A stretch of DNA of 64,000 nucleotides. It comes from Ahrensia sp. GTDB lineage: Bacteria; Pseudomonadota; Alphaproteobacteria; Rhizobiales; Rhizobiaceae. The notes under the pieces are model-generated. The model had not been told where the DNA came from and did no database searches. It saw only the letters and a program-made list of their open reading frames with translations. The stretch lies in the NCBI GenBank assembly GCA_002706335.1, contig PAKZ01000009.1:248001-312000 (forward strand), given 5' to 3'. Both the position numbers and the translations under genes were made by a program. Positions 9,274-17,612 of this stretch are shown piece by piece (the stretch's first letter is position 1; each line of letters begins with the position of its first letter).

Positions 9274-9714
9274 ATGACAGATCGCATCCTCATCCTCAAC
9301 GGTCCCAACCTGAACCTGCTCGGCACGCGCGAGCCGGAGACCTATGGGACGACGACGCTGAGCGATGTGAATGCCGCATGCGAGCGTCTTGGTGCGGAAC
9401 TCGGCTTCGAGGTTTCGACCTTCCAGTCGAACCATGAGGGCGAACTGGTCGACAAATTGCAGGAGGCCGGCCGGGACGGGGTCGGTGTCGTGTTCAATCC
9501 GGGCGCCTATTCGCATACGTCGATCGCCTTGCGCGACGCAATCGAGGGCGCCCGCACGCTGGTCGTGGAAGTGCATATCTCCAACATCCACGCACGTGAG
9601 CGGTTTCGCCACCATTCCTATGTCACCGCAGTCGCCAAGGGTATGATCTGCGGCCTGGGAACGGAAGGCTATCTGCTTGCGATCCGCGCGCTGGCCGTCC
9701 ATATGAAACGCTGA
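9274..9714 (+). CDS. aroQ: 3-dehydroquinate dehydratase, type II
   Basis: A 146-residue enzyme of the shikimate pathway that dehydrates 3-dehydroquinate to 3-dehydroshikimate; type II enzymes are dodecamers. The sequence has [19 protein letters not shown], where Tyr24 is the catalytic base on the flexible loop, [16 protein letters not shown], and [18 protein letters not shown] with the catalytic and phosphate-side histidines. Length is standard. It comes 20 bases before accB, an arrangement common to many bacteria, so the three genes aroQ-accB-accC are likely cotranscribed. Confidence 0.97.
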   Translation: MTDRILILNGPNLNLLGTREPETYGTTTLSDVNAACERLGAELGFEVSTFQSNHEGELVDKLQEAGRDGVGVVFNPGAYSHTSIALRDAIEGARTLVVEVHISNIHARERFRHHSYVTAVAKGMICGLGTEGYLLAIRALAVHMKR

Positions 9715-9733
9715 CGGGAAGAAGGGCAATAAC

Positions 9734-10210
9734 ATGGGTGAACGCAAGCCGGCGATTGATACGGACCTGGTGAAGGATCTCGCGGCCATATTGACCGAGA
9801 CTGATCTCACCGAAATCGAAATCGAACAGGGCGAATTGCGCATCCGCGTCTCTCGCGAACTGATGGCTCCGTCCTACGTTCAGGCAACCGCGCCTGCATC
9901 CATGCCGGCCCCCGCGCCGTCGGCTCAGCCCGCCGCCGCTGCAGAGACCCCGTCGGACGCGCCGGCGAAACGTTCGGGCGACGAAGTCCCCTCGCCGATG
10001 GTTGGCACTGCCTATCTGGCTCCGGCGCCCGGCGCCGCCGCCTTTATCGAGGTGGGGCAGACCGTCAAGGAAGGCCAGACGCTGCTGATCATCGAAGCCA
10101 TGAAGACGATGAACCAGATCCCGGCGCCGCGCGCCGGCAAGGTGGTCGAGATCCTCGTGGAGGATTCCCAGCCAGTGGAATTCGGCCAGCCGCTCGTAGT
10201 CATCGCGTAG
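9734..10210 (+). CDS. accB: Biotin carboxyl carrier protein of acetyl-CoA carboxylase
   Basis: A 158-residue carrier that holds biotin and shuttles carboxylate between biotin carboxylase and carboxyltransferase in fatty acid synthesis. There is a helical N-terminal part (1-45), an Ala/Pro-rich linker (50-82) and a biotinyl domain from about 84, with the biotinylated lysine in [12 protein letters not shown] (Lys124). The gene is followed 13 bases later by accC. Confidence 0.97.
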   Translation: MGERKPAIDTDLVKDLAAILTETDLTEIEIEQGELRIRVSRELMAPSYVQATAPASMPAPAPSAQPAAAAETPSDAPAKRSGDEVPSPMVGTAYLAPAPGAAAFIEVGQTVKEGQTLLIIEAMKTMNQIPAPRAGKVVEILVEDSQPVEFGQPLVVIA

Positions 10211-10222
10211 GCGCGGCCCGGC

Positions 10223-11572
10223 ATGTTCAACAAAGTCCTCATCGCCAATCGCGGAGAAATCGCCCTCCGGGTACTGCGCGCCTGCAAGGAACTCGGCATC
10301 GCCACGGTGGCGGTCCATTCCACCGCAGACGAATCGGCCATGCATGTGAAGCTCGCCGACGAGAGCGTCTGCATCGGCCCGCCACCCTCCCGCGACAGCT
10401 ATCTCAACATCCACCAGATTGTCGCCGCCTGTGAGATCACCGGCGCGGATGCCGTGCATCCGGGCTATGGCTTCCTGTCGGAAAACGCCAAATTCGCCGA
10501 GATCCTCGAAGCGCACAACATCACCTTCATTGGCCCGACCGCCGAACACATCCATACGATGGGCGACAAGATCGAGGCCAAGCGCACAGCGGCCCGGCTC
10601 GGTATCCCGGTCGTCCCCGGCTCGGAAGGCGGCGTATCCGACGAGCGGGAAGCCAAGCGTATCGCGGCCGACATCGGGTATCCGGTCATCATCAAGGCGA
10701 CCGCCGGCGGCGGCGGACGCGGCATGAAGGTCGCGCGCTCGGAAGCGGACCTCGTCGTCGCGCTGCAGACCGCGCGCTCGGAAGCGGGCGCCGCCTTCGG
10801 CAATGACGAGGTCTATATCGAGAAATTCCTCGGAAAGCCCCGCCATATCGAGGTGCAGGTGGTCGGCGACGGCAAGGGCGCCGGCATCCATCTTGGCGAA
10901 CGGGACTGCTCGCTGCAGCGCCGCCACCAGAAGGTCTGGGAAGAAGCCAACTCGCCCGCGCTCAATGCAAGGCAGCGCAACGAGATCGGCGAGATTTGCG
11001 CCAATGCGATCGCCGAGATGGGCTATCGCGGCGCGGGCACGATCGAGTTCCTCTACGAGAATGGCGAATTCTATTTCATCGAGATGAACACGCGCCTGCA
11101 GGTGGAACACCCTGTCACCGAGGCGATCACCGGCATCGACCTCGTACACGAGCAACTGCGCGTGGCAGCCCAGGCGGGCCTGTCTGTGCGCCAGAGCGAT
11201 ATCACCTTCGAGGGCCATGCCATCGAATGCCGCATCAATGCGGAGGATCCCCGGACCTTCATGCCCTCGCCCGGCACGATCACGCACTATCATACGCCCG
11301 GCGGCCTGGGCGTGCGCGTCGATTCAGGCGTCTATGCTGGCTACAAGATTCCGCCCTATTACGACAGCTTGATCGGCAAGCTGATCGTGCATGGACGCAA
11401 CCGGGTGGAGTGCATGATGCGGCTCAGGCGCTGCCTTGATGAGTTCGTCGTCGACGGCATCAAGTCGACTCTGCCGCTGTTCCAGGACCTCGTACAGAAC
11501 CACGACATCGCGAATGGTGATTACGATATCCATTGGCTCGAGAAATATCTTGCGGCGACTGACGCCCACTAA
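10223..11572 (+). CDS. accC: Biotin carboxylase subunit of acetyl-CoA carboxylase
   Basis: A 449-residue ATP-grasp enzyme that carboxylates biotin on AccB with ATP and bicarbonate. The N-terminal pre-ATP-grasp domain starts [17 protein letters not shown]. The glycine-rich ATP loop is [12 protein letters not shown], and the metal and bicarbonate residues lie in [16 protein letters not shown]. The biotin carboxylase C-terminal domain follows from about residue 335. Length and motifs are fully typical. It is cotranscribed with accB and probably with aat, 28 bases further on. Confidence 0.97.
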   Translation: MFNKVLIANRGEIALRVLRACKELGIATVAVHSTADESAMHVKLADESVCIGPPPSRDSYLNIHQIVAACEITGADAVHPGYGFLSENAKFAEILEAHNITFIGPTAEHIHTMGDKIEAKRTAARLGIPVVPGSEGGVSDEREAKRIAADIGYPVIIKATAGGGGRGMKVARSEADLVVALQTARSEAGAAFGNDEVYIEKFLGKPRHIEVQVVGDGKGAGIHLGERDCSLQRRHQKVWEEANSPALNARQRNEIGEICANAIAEMGYRGAGTIEFLYENGEFYFIEMNTRLQVEHPVTEAITGIDLVHEQLRVAAQAGLSVRQSDITFEGHAIECRINAEDPRTFMPSPGTITHYHTPGGLGVRVDSGVYAGYKIPPYYDSLIGKLIVHGRNRVECMMRLRRCLDEFVVDGIKSTLPLFQDLVQNHDIANGDYDIHWLEKYLAATDAH

Positions 11573-11599
11573 CGGGCGGCTGACCGGAATGCCAGCGTC

Positions 11600-12220
11600 A
11601 TGACGCGCAGCGCCGATGAGGCGCGCAAGCGCGGATTGACGCCGCAAATCCTGCTGCGCGCCTATGCGGCGGGCATTTTCCCAATGGCCGATGACGCGCA
11701 CGACCCTGAAATCTTCTGGGTGCAGCCCGAACAGCGTGGCATCATCCCGCTAGACGCCTTCCACGTGCCCAAGAGCCTGTCGAAGAAAATCCGTCAGAAG
11801 CCTTTCGATATCCGGTTCAACACAGCCTTCAGGGCGGTAATCGCCGCCTGCGCCGAGGCGACGCCGGATCGCGAGCGCACCTGGATCAACCGCACAATCC
11901 GCGAACTTTACGTCCAGTTGCACGAGATGGGGAACGCCCATTCGGTAGAGGCCTGGGACGACGACCAGCTCGTCGGCGGACTATATGGTGTCACGCTTGG
12001 GCGCGCCTTTTTCGGCGAAAGCATGTTCTCGCGCAAAACCGACGCCTCGAAGATCTGCCTCGTCTATCTGGTCGAGCGGCTGCGGCAACGTGGCTTCGTT
12101 CTGCTCGACACGCAGTTCACCACCGAGCACCTGAAGCGCTTCGGCGCTATCGACGTGCCGCAGGAGGATTACGAAGGATTGCTGGCCGACGCGCTCGTCG
12201 GCGAGGTCGAGTTCAACTGA
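11600..12220 (+). CDS. aat: Leucyl/phenylalanyl-tRNA--protein transferase
   Basis: A 206-residue transferase that adds Leu or Phe from tRNA to proteins with N-terminal Arg or Lys, marking them for ClpAP through the N-end rule. Family motifs are [49 protein letters not shown] and [17 protein letters not shown]. The gene follows accC in many rhizobia, as here. Confidence 0.95.
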   Translation: MTRSADEARKRGLTPQILLRAYAAGIFPMADDAHDPEIFWVQPEQRGIIPLDAFHVPKSLSKKIRQKPFDIRFNTAFRAVIAACAEATPDRERTWINRTIRELYVQLHEMGNAHSVEAWDDDQLVGGLYGVTLGRAFFGESMFSRKTDASKICLVYLVERLRQRGFVLLDTQFTTEHLKRFGAIDVPQEDYEGLLADALVGEVEFN

Positions 12221-12275
12221 TCCGCAAAGTTGACGCGAAGAGATGTTCGGACGACACTGACGCGGGGAGCCCGCG

Positions 12276-12926
12276 ATGTCGAGCCAGCCTTACCGCCTTT
12301 ACTACGATCGCATGACCAGCGCATTCGTGCCGCATGTCATGCTGGAGGAAATGGGTGTCGATTACGAGCTTGTCCACATCGACACGGGCGTCGATGCGCA
12401 CGAGACCGAAGAGTTCAGGGCCATCAACCCCAACATGCTGATCCCGACCCTCGGCTTGCCCGACGGGCGGACGTTTGGCGAGAACGGCGCGCAACTGGTC
12501 ATGCTTGGCGACCTGCATCCGGAGTCGGGCATGGTCCCACGCATCGGCGACGAGGACCGGCCCGCCTTCCTGCAATGGCTGTTCGCCATCGCCACCACCG
12601 GCCACACCACGATTCGCCGTTATTCCTACCCCGAAGAATACTCGACACGATACGACGCGCAGGACAGCGTCAGCGAAGCCGCATATCGCCAGTTGACGCG
12701 CTTCTATTCCGTCCTGGACGGCGTGATATCGGGCGAGCCATGGTTCCTGCCGCGCGGCTTCGGGCCGCTCGACATATACACGATCCTTATCCTGATCCCT
12801 TTCGAGGGCGACGCCCTGGCGGACATACTCGACACGCGGCCGTCGCTGGCTCGGTTGCATGCGGCGACGCATGCGCGCCCGACCGTGGAACGACTGTGGA
12901 ATTTTTATTTCGGCGCAGACGCCTGA
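12276..12926 (+). CDS. Glutathione S-transferase family protein
   Basis: A 216-residue GST-like protein with an N-terminal thioredoxin-fold domain (about 1-80, YRLYYDRMTSAFVPHVMLEE, then the cis-Pro region NMLIPTLGLPDGRTFGENGA) and an all-helical C-terminal domain (90-216, with GPLDIYTILILIPFEGD). Conjugation substrate is unknown; it could be a detoxifying or structural GST. It lies 55 bases after aat and meets the DUF2155 gene tail to tail. Confidence 0.85.
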   Translation: MSSQPYRLYYDRMTSAFVPHVMLEEMGVDYELVHIDTGVDAHETEEFRAINPNMLIPTLGLPDGRTFGENGAQLVMLGDLHPESGMVPRIGDEDRPAFLQWLFAIATTGHTTIRRYSYPEEYSTRYDAQDSVSEAAYRQLTRFYSVLDGVISGEPWFLPRGFGPLDIYTILILIPFEGDALADILDTRPSLARLHAATHARPTVERLWNFYFGADA

Positions 12927-12929
12927 GCG

Positions 12930-13355
12930 TCAGTTGACGCCGGCGCTCTTGTCCGGCGGCGGCACGTTCGAGTTCTGCTTGCAGCTCTTCAGCCAAACGT
13001 CATAGACGGCATGTTCCACGGCATTCAGGCCGGGACTGTCGGCATACATCCAGCCGGTGAAGATGCGGCGGATCTTGCGGTCCAGCGTGATCTCGTCCAC
13101 CTCGACGAAGGAGTCGGACCCCGGCGCCTCGTTGTCGGAGCGCGAATAGCAGACGCGCGGTGTAACCTGCAGCGCGCCGAACTGCACCGTTTCATCGATA
13201 TAGACGTCGAAGGTGATGATGCGGCCGGTGATCTTGTCGATGCCCGAGAATTCCGCAACCGGGTTCTGCGCGCGTTCCGCCCGAGCGGGAACCACCGCCA
13301 AAGCCACGGTCAAAACCGCCGATCCTGCCAAAGCTGTGAGAAATGCGCGCATCAT
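12930..13355 (-). CDS. DUF2155 domain-containing exported protein
   Basis: A 141-residue protein with a signal peptide (about 1-27, ending VPARAER). The DUF2155 core contains FSGIDKITGRIITFDVYIDE, two Cys residues (CYSRSD and LKSCKQ) that may form a disulfide, and the IFTGWMYADSPGLNAVEHAVYDVW motif region. Function is unknown; it is conserved across Alphaproteobacteria, usually beside the NDUFA12 gene, as here (about 100 bases downstream of it on the same strand). Two adjacent ATG codons at 13355 and 13352 could each be the start. Confidence 0.9.
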   Translation of the reverse strand: MMRAFLTALAGSAVLTVALAVVPARAERAQNPVAEFSGIDKITGRIITFDVYIDETVQFGALQVTPRVCYSRSDNEAPGSDSFVEVDEITLDRKIRRIFTGWMYADSPGLNAVEHAVYDVWLKSCKQNSNVPPPDKSAGVN

Positions 13356-13454
13356 GATCCCGAATTCGTCCCGGTTCCGTCCTAGCTTGGAATCACTAGA
13401 CCCAATCTGTGGCAGAACCGCGATGAAATTGCGACCCGTGAACCCAAATCCGGC

Positions 13455-13853
13455 CTATTCGCCGGGGGTCCACGCATCGTAATCGCCAGTGACGACCGGA
13501 CGGTTTTCCGGCGTGTACATGGAGCCATGCGGACGATAGGCGCCGACTGAGCCTGTCAGATTGGGCTTGTGTGGCTTTTGCCATTCGCGCGGCTTGTAGT
13601 CTTCCTTTGTCGGCGGCGTGTCGACGCGATGATGCATCCACCCATGCCAGCCGGGCGGAATCGAAGACGCCTCGGAATAGCCGTTGTAGATCACCCAGCG
13701 TCGCGTGCGGCCTTCCGCATCCTTGCCACCCTGGTAGTAGACATTGCCGAACTCGTCTTCGCCTACGCGCTCGCCCTTGCGCCACGTGTAGAACTGCGTG
13801 TTGAACGTCTGGCCGTTCCACCAGGTGAAGAAGCGGGTGAGGAATTTCATCAT
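13455..13853 (-). CDS. NADH:ubiquinone oxidoreductase NDUFA12-family subunit
   Basis: A 132-residue homologue of the mitochondrial complex I accessory subunit NDUFA12 (B17.2), one of the supernumerary subunits shared by alphaproteobacterial and mitochondrial complex I. Recognisable segments are the N-terminal [53 protein letters not shown] and the Pro-rich tail with [10 protein letters not shown]. It probably binds the peripheral arm on the cytoplasmic side. The main nuo operon is not in the window. It precedes the DUF2155 gene on the same strand. Confidence 0.93.
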   Translation of the reverse strand: MMKFLTRFFTWWNGQTFNTQFYTWRKGERVGEDEFGNVYYQGGKDAEGRTRRWVIYNGYSEASSIPPGWHGWMHHRVDTPPTKEDYKPREWQKPHKPNLTGSVGAYRPHGSMYTPENRPVVTGDYDAWTPGE

Positions 13854-13935
13854 CGTGATCTGTTCCGGCGCGGGTTCTCGCTTCCCCGCTTATGGCGCTG
13901 CAAATGGACGAATGCAAGGGCGCAGCGGTGCGCAA

Positions 13936-14409
13936 TCACCCGAGTTTCTTCTTGAATCCCACATGGGACTTCACGAAGCCGAGCCGCTCGTAGAACCGGT
14001 GGGCGTCAGTGCGAACGGCGTTCGACATCAGGTCGACGAGGCGGACGCCCTTCTCGCGACCGAGTTCGATGCAGTGGCGCATCAGCAATTCGCCATAGCC
14101 GCGACCGCGCATGTCGGCCCGCATCTGCACCGCCTCGATGGTCATGCGTGTCGAGCCTCGACCGCTCAGTGAGGTCGTGAAAGTGACCTGTGCGGTACCG
14201 GCCACCTCGCCGCCGAACTCGACGACAAAGAGCCGGTTGTCCGGGCTTTCGGCGATCAGGTGGAAGGCAGCCAGATAGACGGGAAGCGCGGCCGGATCGG
14301 CTGTATCGCCGTGGCCGCCTTTTTCGTCCTGCGCAAAGATCGCGGCAAGCGCGGCGATATAGTCTTCTCGGGCATCGCGGATGACCGGCAATTCGATGGG
14401 CATGTCCAT
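13936..14409 (-). CDS. GNAT family N-acetyltransferase
   Basis: A 157-residue acetyltransferase with the GNAT core: LFVVEFGGEVAGTAQVTF, the beta-4 strand TRMTIEAVQMRADMRGRGYGELLM (acetyl-CoA pyrophosphate loop RGRGYG), and the C-terminal VRTDAHRFYERLGFVKSHVG. Substrate is unknown. The stop lies at 13936; the start at 14409 lies six bases after the end of the Tag-like gene on the same strand, so these genes and DUF427 probably form an operon. Confidence 0.9.
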   Translation of the reverse strand: MDMPIELPVIRDAREDYIAALAAIFAQDEKGGHGDTADPAALPVYLAAFHLIAESPDNRLFVVEFGGEVAGTAQVTFTTSLSGRGSTRMTIEAVQMRADMRGRGYGELLMRHCIELGREKGVRLVDLMSNAVRTDAHRFYERLGFVKSHVGFKKKLG

Positions 14410-14414
14410 CGAAA

Positions 14415-15083
14415 CTACCCGATGCTCATGGCAAGCGTACGGCTGATCTCTTTCATCGACCGGCCCGACTGCTCGTGCCAGGTGTTGAAAGCGTTCTGCA
14501 CCGCCGCCATGGCGGATTTCGACGACGGTTCCTTGTCGATGACGCCCTCGGCGATCAGCCGGGCGGTCACGTCGCGCGACAGGACATAGCTGTCCTTGCC
14601 CATGAAACGCAGGAAATACTGGCCCGTATTGCCGCCGAGACGCGAGCCACGCTTCTTCAGGAGGGCCAGTAGCCCTGCATAGTCCGTGTCCGGCCAGCCG
14701 GCGATGAATTTGCCGACGGAGCCGTGCTCCTTCGCGAGTTCGCCGAAGAAGACCGCGTTTTCCTGCACAGACCGGATCTTGCCGCCATGGCGGACGATTC
14801 GCGTGTCGGAGGCGAGCCGGGCGATGTCCTCGTCATTGAGCATGGCGCATTGGCCGAGATCGAAACCGTGAAAGGCGTCCTCGAAGCCCGGCCACATCGC
14901 TTCGACCACCTTCCAGTTGAAGCCGGCGTTGAAGATGCACTTGGTCGATTGGGCGAGCCAGCGATCGTCGGGGATTCGGGCGAGGTCCGGCGCGCCGAGC
15001 GGCGGTTCGAGCATCGCGTTCAGCGTGTCCGCGCCGCCCTTGCGTTCCGCCGCTATGGCGAAAATCTCGTCAAAGGAGCGCAT
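14415..15083 (-). CDS. DNA-3-methyladenine glycosylase I-like protein
   Basis: A 222-residue member of the 3-methyladenine DNA glycosylase I (Tag) family, which removes alkylated bases. It is helical throughout and carries FNAGFNWKVVEAMWPGFEDAF, the region where Tag enzymes bind the base, and a C-terminal helix-rich portion with GNTGQYFLRFMGKDSYVLSRDV. It lacks the full set of zinc-binding Cys/His seen in E. coli Tag, so it belongs to a divergent branch and its activity is not certain. It overlaps the upstream DUF427 gene by 14 bases, which implies translational coupling. Confidence 0.78.
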   Translation of the reverse strand: MRSFDEIFAIAAERKGGADTLNAMLEPPLGAPDLARIPDDRWLAQSTKCIFNAGFNWKVVEAMWPGFEDAFHGFDLGQCAMLNDEDIARLASDTRIVRHGGKIRSVQENAVFFGELAKEHGSVGKFIAGWPDTDYAGLLALLKKRGSRLGGNTGQYFLRFMGKDSYVLSRDVTARLIAEGVIDKEPSSKSAMAAVQNAFNTWHEQSGRSMKEISRTLAMSIG

Positions 15084-15456
15084 CGGTGCCCGTTTCTTCG
15101 ATCGTCACCTTGTTGGTGTAGAAGGCGACATGGCCGCGCAGTTGCTCCGACCATTCGAACGGCCGGTCGTAAGTCCAGGCGATCTCCTCGCCATTCAGCG
15201 TGAAGTAGGATGCATCGCCCTTGAGCGGGCAATGAGTGGACTTGCCGGACACCGGCTCAAGAGGACCGGTGACACCCGCCTCCGGGATGTAGAGGACCGG
15301 GTCATAAACATCCTTGCCCGTTTCCTGCACTCGCAGGGCGTTGCGCGATTCGGCGAGCAGCGTGCCGGCGCGGCTGACGCGCACCGCCGCCTTGACCGGC
15401 TTTACTCGCATGAAATGGGCGTCATTGTCGGGATTGTGGATCGTCAGACGGCTCAT
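15070..15456 (-). CDS. DUF427 domain-containing protein
   Basis: A 128-residue single-domain protein. Family landmarks are AAVRVSRAGTLLAESRNALRV, PVLYIPEAGV, STHCPLKGDASYFTL and IAWTYDRPFEWSEQLRGHVAFY. DUF427 proteins have a small beta fold of unknown activity; the conserved Cys-Pro-Lys-Gly-Asp stretch suggests a ligand pocket. It lies between the DM13 gene (3 bases upstream) and the glycosylase-like gene (overlapping), so it is part of this operon. Confidence 0.9.
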   Translation of the reverse strand: MSRLTIHNPDNDAHFMRVKPVKAAVRVSRAGTLLAESRNALRVQETGKDVYDPVLYIPEAGVTGPLEPVSGKSTHCPLKGDASYFTLNGEEIAWTYDRPFEWSEQLRGHVAFYTNKVTIEETGTDALL

Positions 15457-15459
15457 GGT

Positions 15460-15942
15460 TCAGACCTCCGTGAGTGTCGCGGGCGAAAAGAGGACGCCGA
15501 ATTGTTCGCACCAGATTACGACCGAGCCGTAAGCTCCGATATCGGTTCCCTCGGGCACGATGTAGGTCTGATCGCCCTTGTTGCCCTTCAACGGGCCAAG
15601 AGAGACCCATTCGCTCTGTTTGACGTCATCGGAGGTTTGCGGGTCGGGCTCCTTGACAAGCCAGACCTCCAGATCGGGCCCGTTGGTAACGGTGAATTCG
15701 GTCAGGCGCACCAGATCAGTGCCCGCGGCGCTCCGCAGGATCTGCGCCCGGCCCTCGCCCTTGTGGGCCAGATCGGCATCACGGAAACGCCCTTCCTTCA
15801 CCGCTGTAGCCATGAAGTCCGAAGGCAGCGCCTCATTGACCTCGCGGTCGATCCAAAGCGGCGACGCCAGATACCAGAAGGCGTTGCCGGCGACGAACCC
15901 GACGATGAAGACCGGGATGGCGATTTTCAGAAAACGGATCAT
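15460..15942 (-). CDS. DM13 domain-containing membrane-anchored protein
   Basis: A 160-residue protein with an N-terminal signal anchor (about 5-27, FLKIAIPVFIVGFVAGNAFWYL) and a DM13 domain exposed in the periplasm. The domain shows the typical GRAQILRSAAGTDLVRLTEF, VTNGPDLEVWLVKEPD, VSLGPLKGNKGDQTYIVPEGTD and a terminal WCEQFGVLFSPATL with the conserved Cys. DM13 domains are proposed to act in electron transfer or hydroxylation; function is not proven. First gene of the probable DM13-DUF427-Tag-GNAT operon. Confidence 0.88.
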   Translation of the reverse strand: MIRFLKIAIPVFIVGFVAGNAFWYLASPLWIDREVNEALPSDFMATAVKEGRFRDADLAHKGEGRAQILRSAAGTDLVRLTEFTVTNGPDLEVWLVKEPDPQTSDDVKQSEWVSLGPLKGNKGDQTYIVPEGTDIGAYGSVVIWCEQFGVLFSPATLTEV

Positions 15943-16028
15943 GGTTCTCCCCCTCGAAGAAGCGATGAGACCGTATTCCGGTTTTCCACAGCGTGCTAGC
16001 CTCCCGCCATCACGATCCGGAGAGCGAT

Positions 16029-16451
16029 ATGGCCAGGCGACTTCAACTCTTCATCATGGCGGCATTCCTGTTTGCGCCGCCCGCATCCGCGCAGAGCGGG
16101 CCAAACGGTATTGCCTTTGTACAGGCACCGGAACAGGGCAGCGGCGTCTGTCTGGGCTCCACGCCGGAGGAAGGATTTTCCTGCGCGGTTGCGCAATGCA
16201 TGGAATCGGGCGCGGCGGACGAGGACTGCATCCGCACCAACTGGTGTCAGCCGGCCGGCTGGAGCGTCGACGTCTTCGTACAACACCAGGAGGGCCTGCA
16301 TTGGCACGAGGTGATCTGCGGCCTGCCGACAGAGGGTATCGCCAGAAAGGCGGCCGAAGCTGCCTGCGACCCGGCAGAGCGCGATTACCTGATCGAATGT
16401 TCGATGGTGCAGATGTACGATCCGGACGGGACCGAGCAGATCAGCTACTAG
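16029..16451 (+). CDS. Hypothetical secreted Cys-containing protein
   Basis: A 140-residue protein I do not recognise. It has a clear signal peptide (about 1-22, hydrophobic LFIMAAFLFAPPASA then Q). The mature part holds eight or so Cys (for example in VCLGSTPEEGFSCAVAQC, EDCIRTNWCQP and VICGLP), consistent with disulfides in the periplasm. I use ATG 16029, preceded by GGAGAG; an upstream in-frame start at 15993 would spoil the signal peptide. It is divergent from the DM13 operon and convergent with the lysE-like gene. Confidence 0.75.
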   Translation: MARRLQLFIMAAFLFAPPASAQSGPNGIAFVQAPEQGSGVCLGSTPEEGFSCAVAQCMESGAADEDCIRTNWCQPAGWSVDVFVQHQEGLHWHEVICGLPTEGIARKAAEAACDPAERDYLIECSMVQMYDPDGTEQISY

Positions 16452-16460
16452 TGCAGCAGG

Positions 16461-17060
16461 TCACTGTGTCGCCGCGCGCAGCATGGCGAGCCTTGTTCCA
16501 AAGCCGATGAAGACAACGCCCGTCGCCGTCTTCAGAAGCCGCTGCATCGAACCGCTGCGCATTGCGCCAGTCAGTCGCGCGAACAGCAGAACAAGCGTAG
16601 AGAACCATGCGATATTGATCGCCGCATGCAGCGTCACCAGCGTGTAGGCATCGAGGATCGAGCCCTCGCCCGGATGGATGAATTGCGGGAAAGCAGCAAG
16701 ATAGAACATCGACACTTTCGGGTTGAGCGCGTTGGTGAGTAAGCCTTCGCCAAAGGCCCAGCGCAAATCGCGGACGCGTTTCGCCGGCGTCACGGCAACA
16801 GGTTTGACCGCGCCGCGCCACGCATCGCGCAACGACTTGTAGCCGATCCAGCAAAGATAAGCCGCCCCCGCCAGCTTGACCGCGGTGAAGAGTTCCGCCG
16901 AACGCAGCAGCAGGACAGAAATGCCAAGGATCGAAAGCGTTCCGTGGACATAGAAGGCGACTACGAAGCCGGCGATATTGGCGAAACCGGCCGGCCGGCC
17001 CGAGGTCGGTACAGTACGGGCGATCAACACGCCGTTCGGACCCGGCGACATGACGAGCAA
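16461..17060 (-). CDS. LysE/RhtB-family translocator, start codon abnormal
   Basis: An inner-membrane exporter of amino acids or metabolites. The reading begins at TTG 17060 (199 residues) because no ATG/GTG/TTG exists further upstream in frame. The family signature MSPGPNGVLIARTVPTSG is at the N-terminus, and later helices include FANIAGFVVAFYVHGTLSIL and NALNPKVSMFYLAAFPQFI, which holds the second conserved LNPK motif. Homology-like sequence continues upstream as TILDLATLLTFATFTALL to codon 17109-17111, which is GTT where a start would be expected. The gene may be start-impaired or use a rare start. The GNAT gene ends a few bases upstream on the same strand. Confidence 0.85.
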   Translation of the reverse strand: MLVMSPGPNGVLIARTVPTSGRPAGFANIAGFVVAFYVHGTLSILGISVLLLRSAELFTAVKLAGAAYLCWIGYKSLRDAWRGAVKPVAVTPAKRVRDLRWAFGEGLLTNALNPKVSMFYLAAFPQFIHPGEGSILDAYTLVTLHAAINIAWFSTLVLLFARLTGAMRSGSMQRLLKTATGVVFIGFGTRLAMLRAATQ

Positions 17061-17113
17061 CGCTGTGAAGGTTGCGAAGGTCAGGAGTGTCGCGAGATCG
17101 AGGATGGTAACGC

Positions 17114-17602
17114 CTACCAGATGACCTTTTCCATGATCACCGCCGGGATGCCGGAGCCCTTAACGCCGCAATCGGGCGTGGTGCCCGTCTGCTTGAAGCC
17201 TTCTCGCTCGTAGAAGGCAACGGCGCGGTCATTGGCTTCCTCCACCTCGAGGCGGATCTTGCGCACATCCGGAAAGCAGGCCTCAACCTCGATCAGCAAT
17301 TTCTTGCCGACGCCCTGCCCCTGCGCAGACGGGCGCACATAGAGCTGGTGCAGCATGGAGGTTTCGGAATCGATCTGGGAAACGAAAGCCATGCCGGTGA
17401 TTTCGACACCGTCGTCGCAGACGATGAACTCGGAGCGCGGCTTGGTCATGCGCTGCTTCAGCGCCGGCACGGAGTGCCAGGCCTGCGTCAGCTCGGAGAC
17501 CTTTTCCTTTCCGTAGATATCGTCATAGGTGGCGTGCCATGTCTCGGACAACATGGCGCTGATGGTCTCCAGATCATCCGGCGATGCCGTCCTCAGCCAC
17601 AT
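17114..17602 (-). CDS. GNAT family N-acetyltransferase
   Basis: A 162-residue acetyltransferase. It has the N-terminal MWLRTASPDDLETISAML, the beta-4/loop MLHQLYVRPSAQGQGVGKKL (acetyl-CoA loop QGQGVG), and the C-terminal EVEEANDRAVAFYEREGFKQ. The C-terminal PDCGVKGSGIPAVIMEK is typical of a RimI-like or small-molecule GNAT group. Substrate is unknown. It starts 10 bases after the gatB stop codon, so it is probably cotranscribed with gatB and the lysE-like gene. Confidence 0.9.
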   Translation of the reverse strand: MWLRTASPDDLETISAMLSETWHATYDDIYGKEKVSELTQAWHSVPALKQRMTKPRSEFIVCDDGVEITGMAFVSQIDSETSMLHQLYVRPSAQGQGVGKKLLIEVEACFPDVRKIRLEVEEANDRAVAFYEREGFKQTGTTPDCGVKGSGIPAVIMEKVIW

Positions 17603-17612
17603 GGTTTTCTCC

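Noticed and set aside
9623-11293. 556-codon open frame on the minus strand
   Set aside because: It lies antisense to aroQ, accB and accC, which are certain. Its sequence is rich in Arg, His, Asp and Gly with no known fold, as expected of a high-GC shadow frame.
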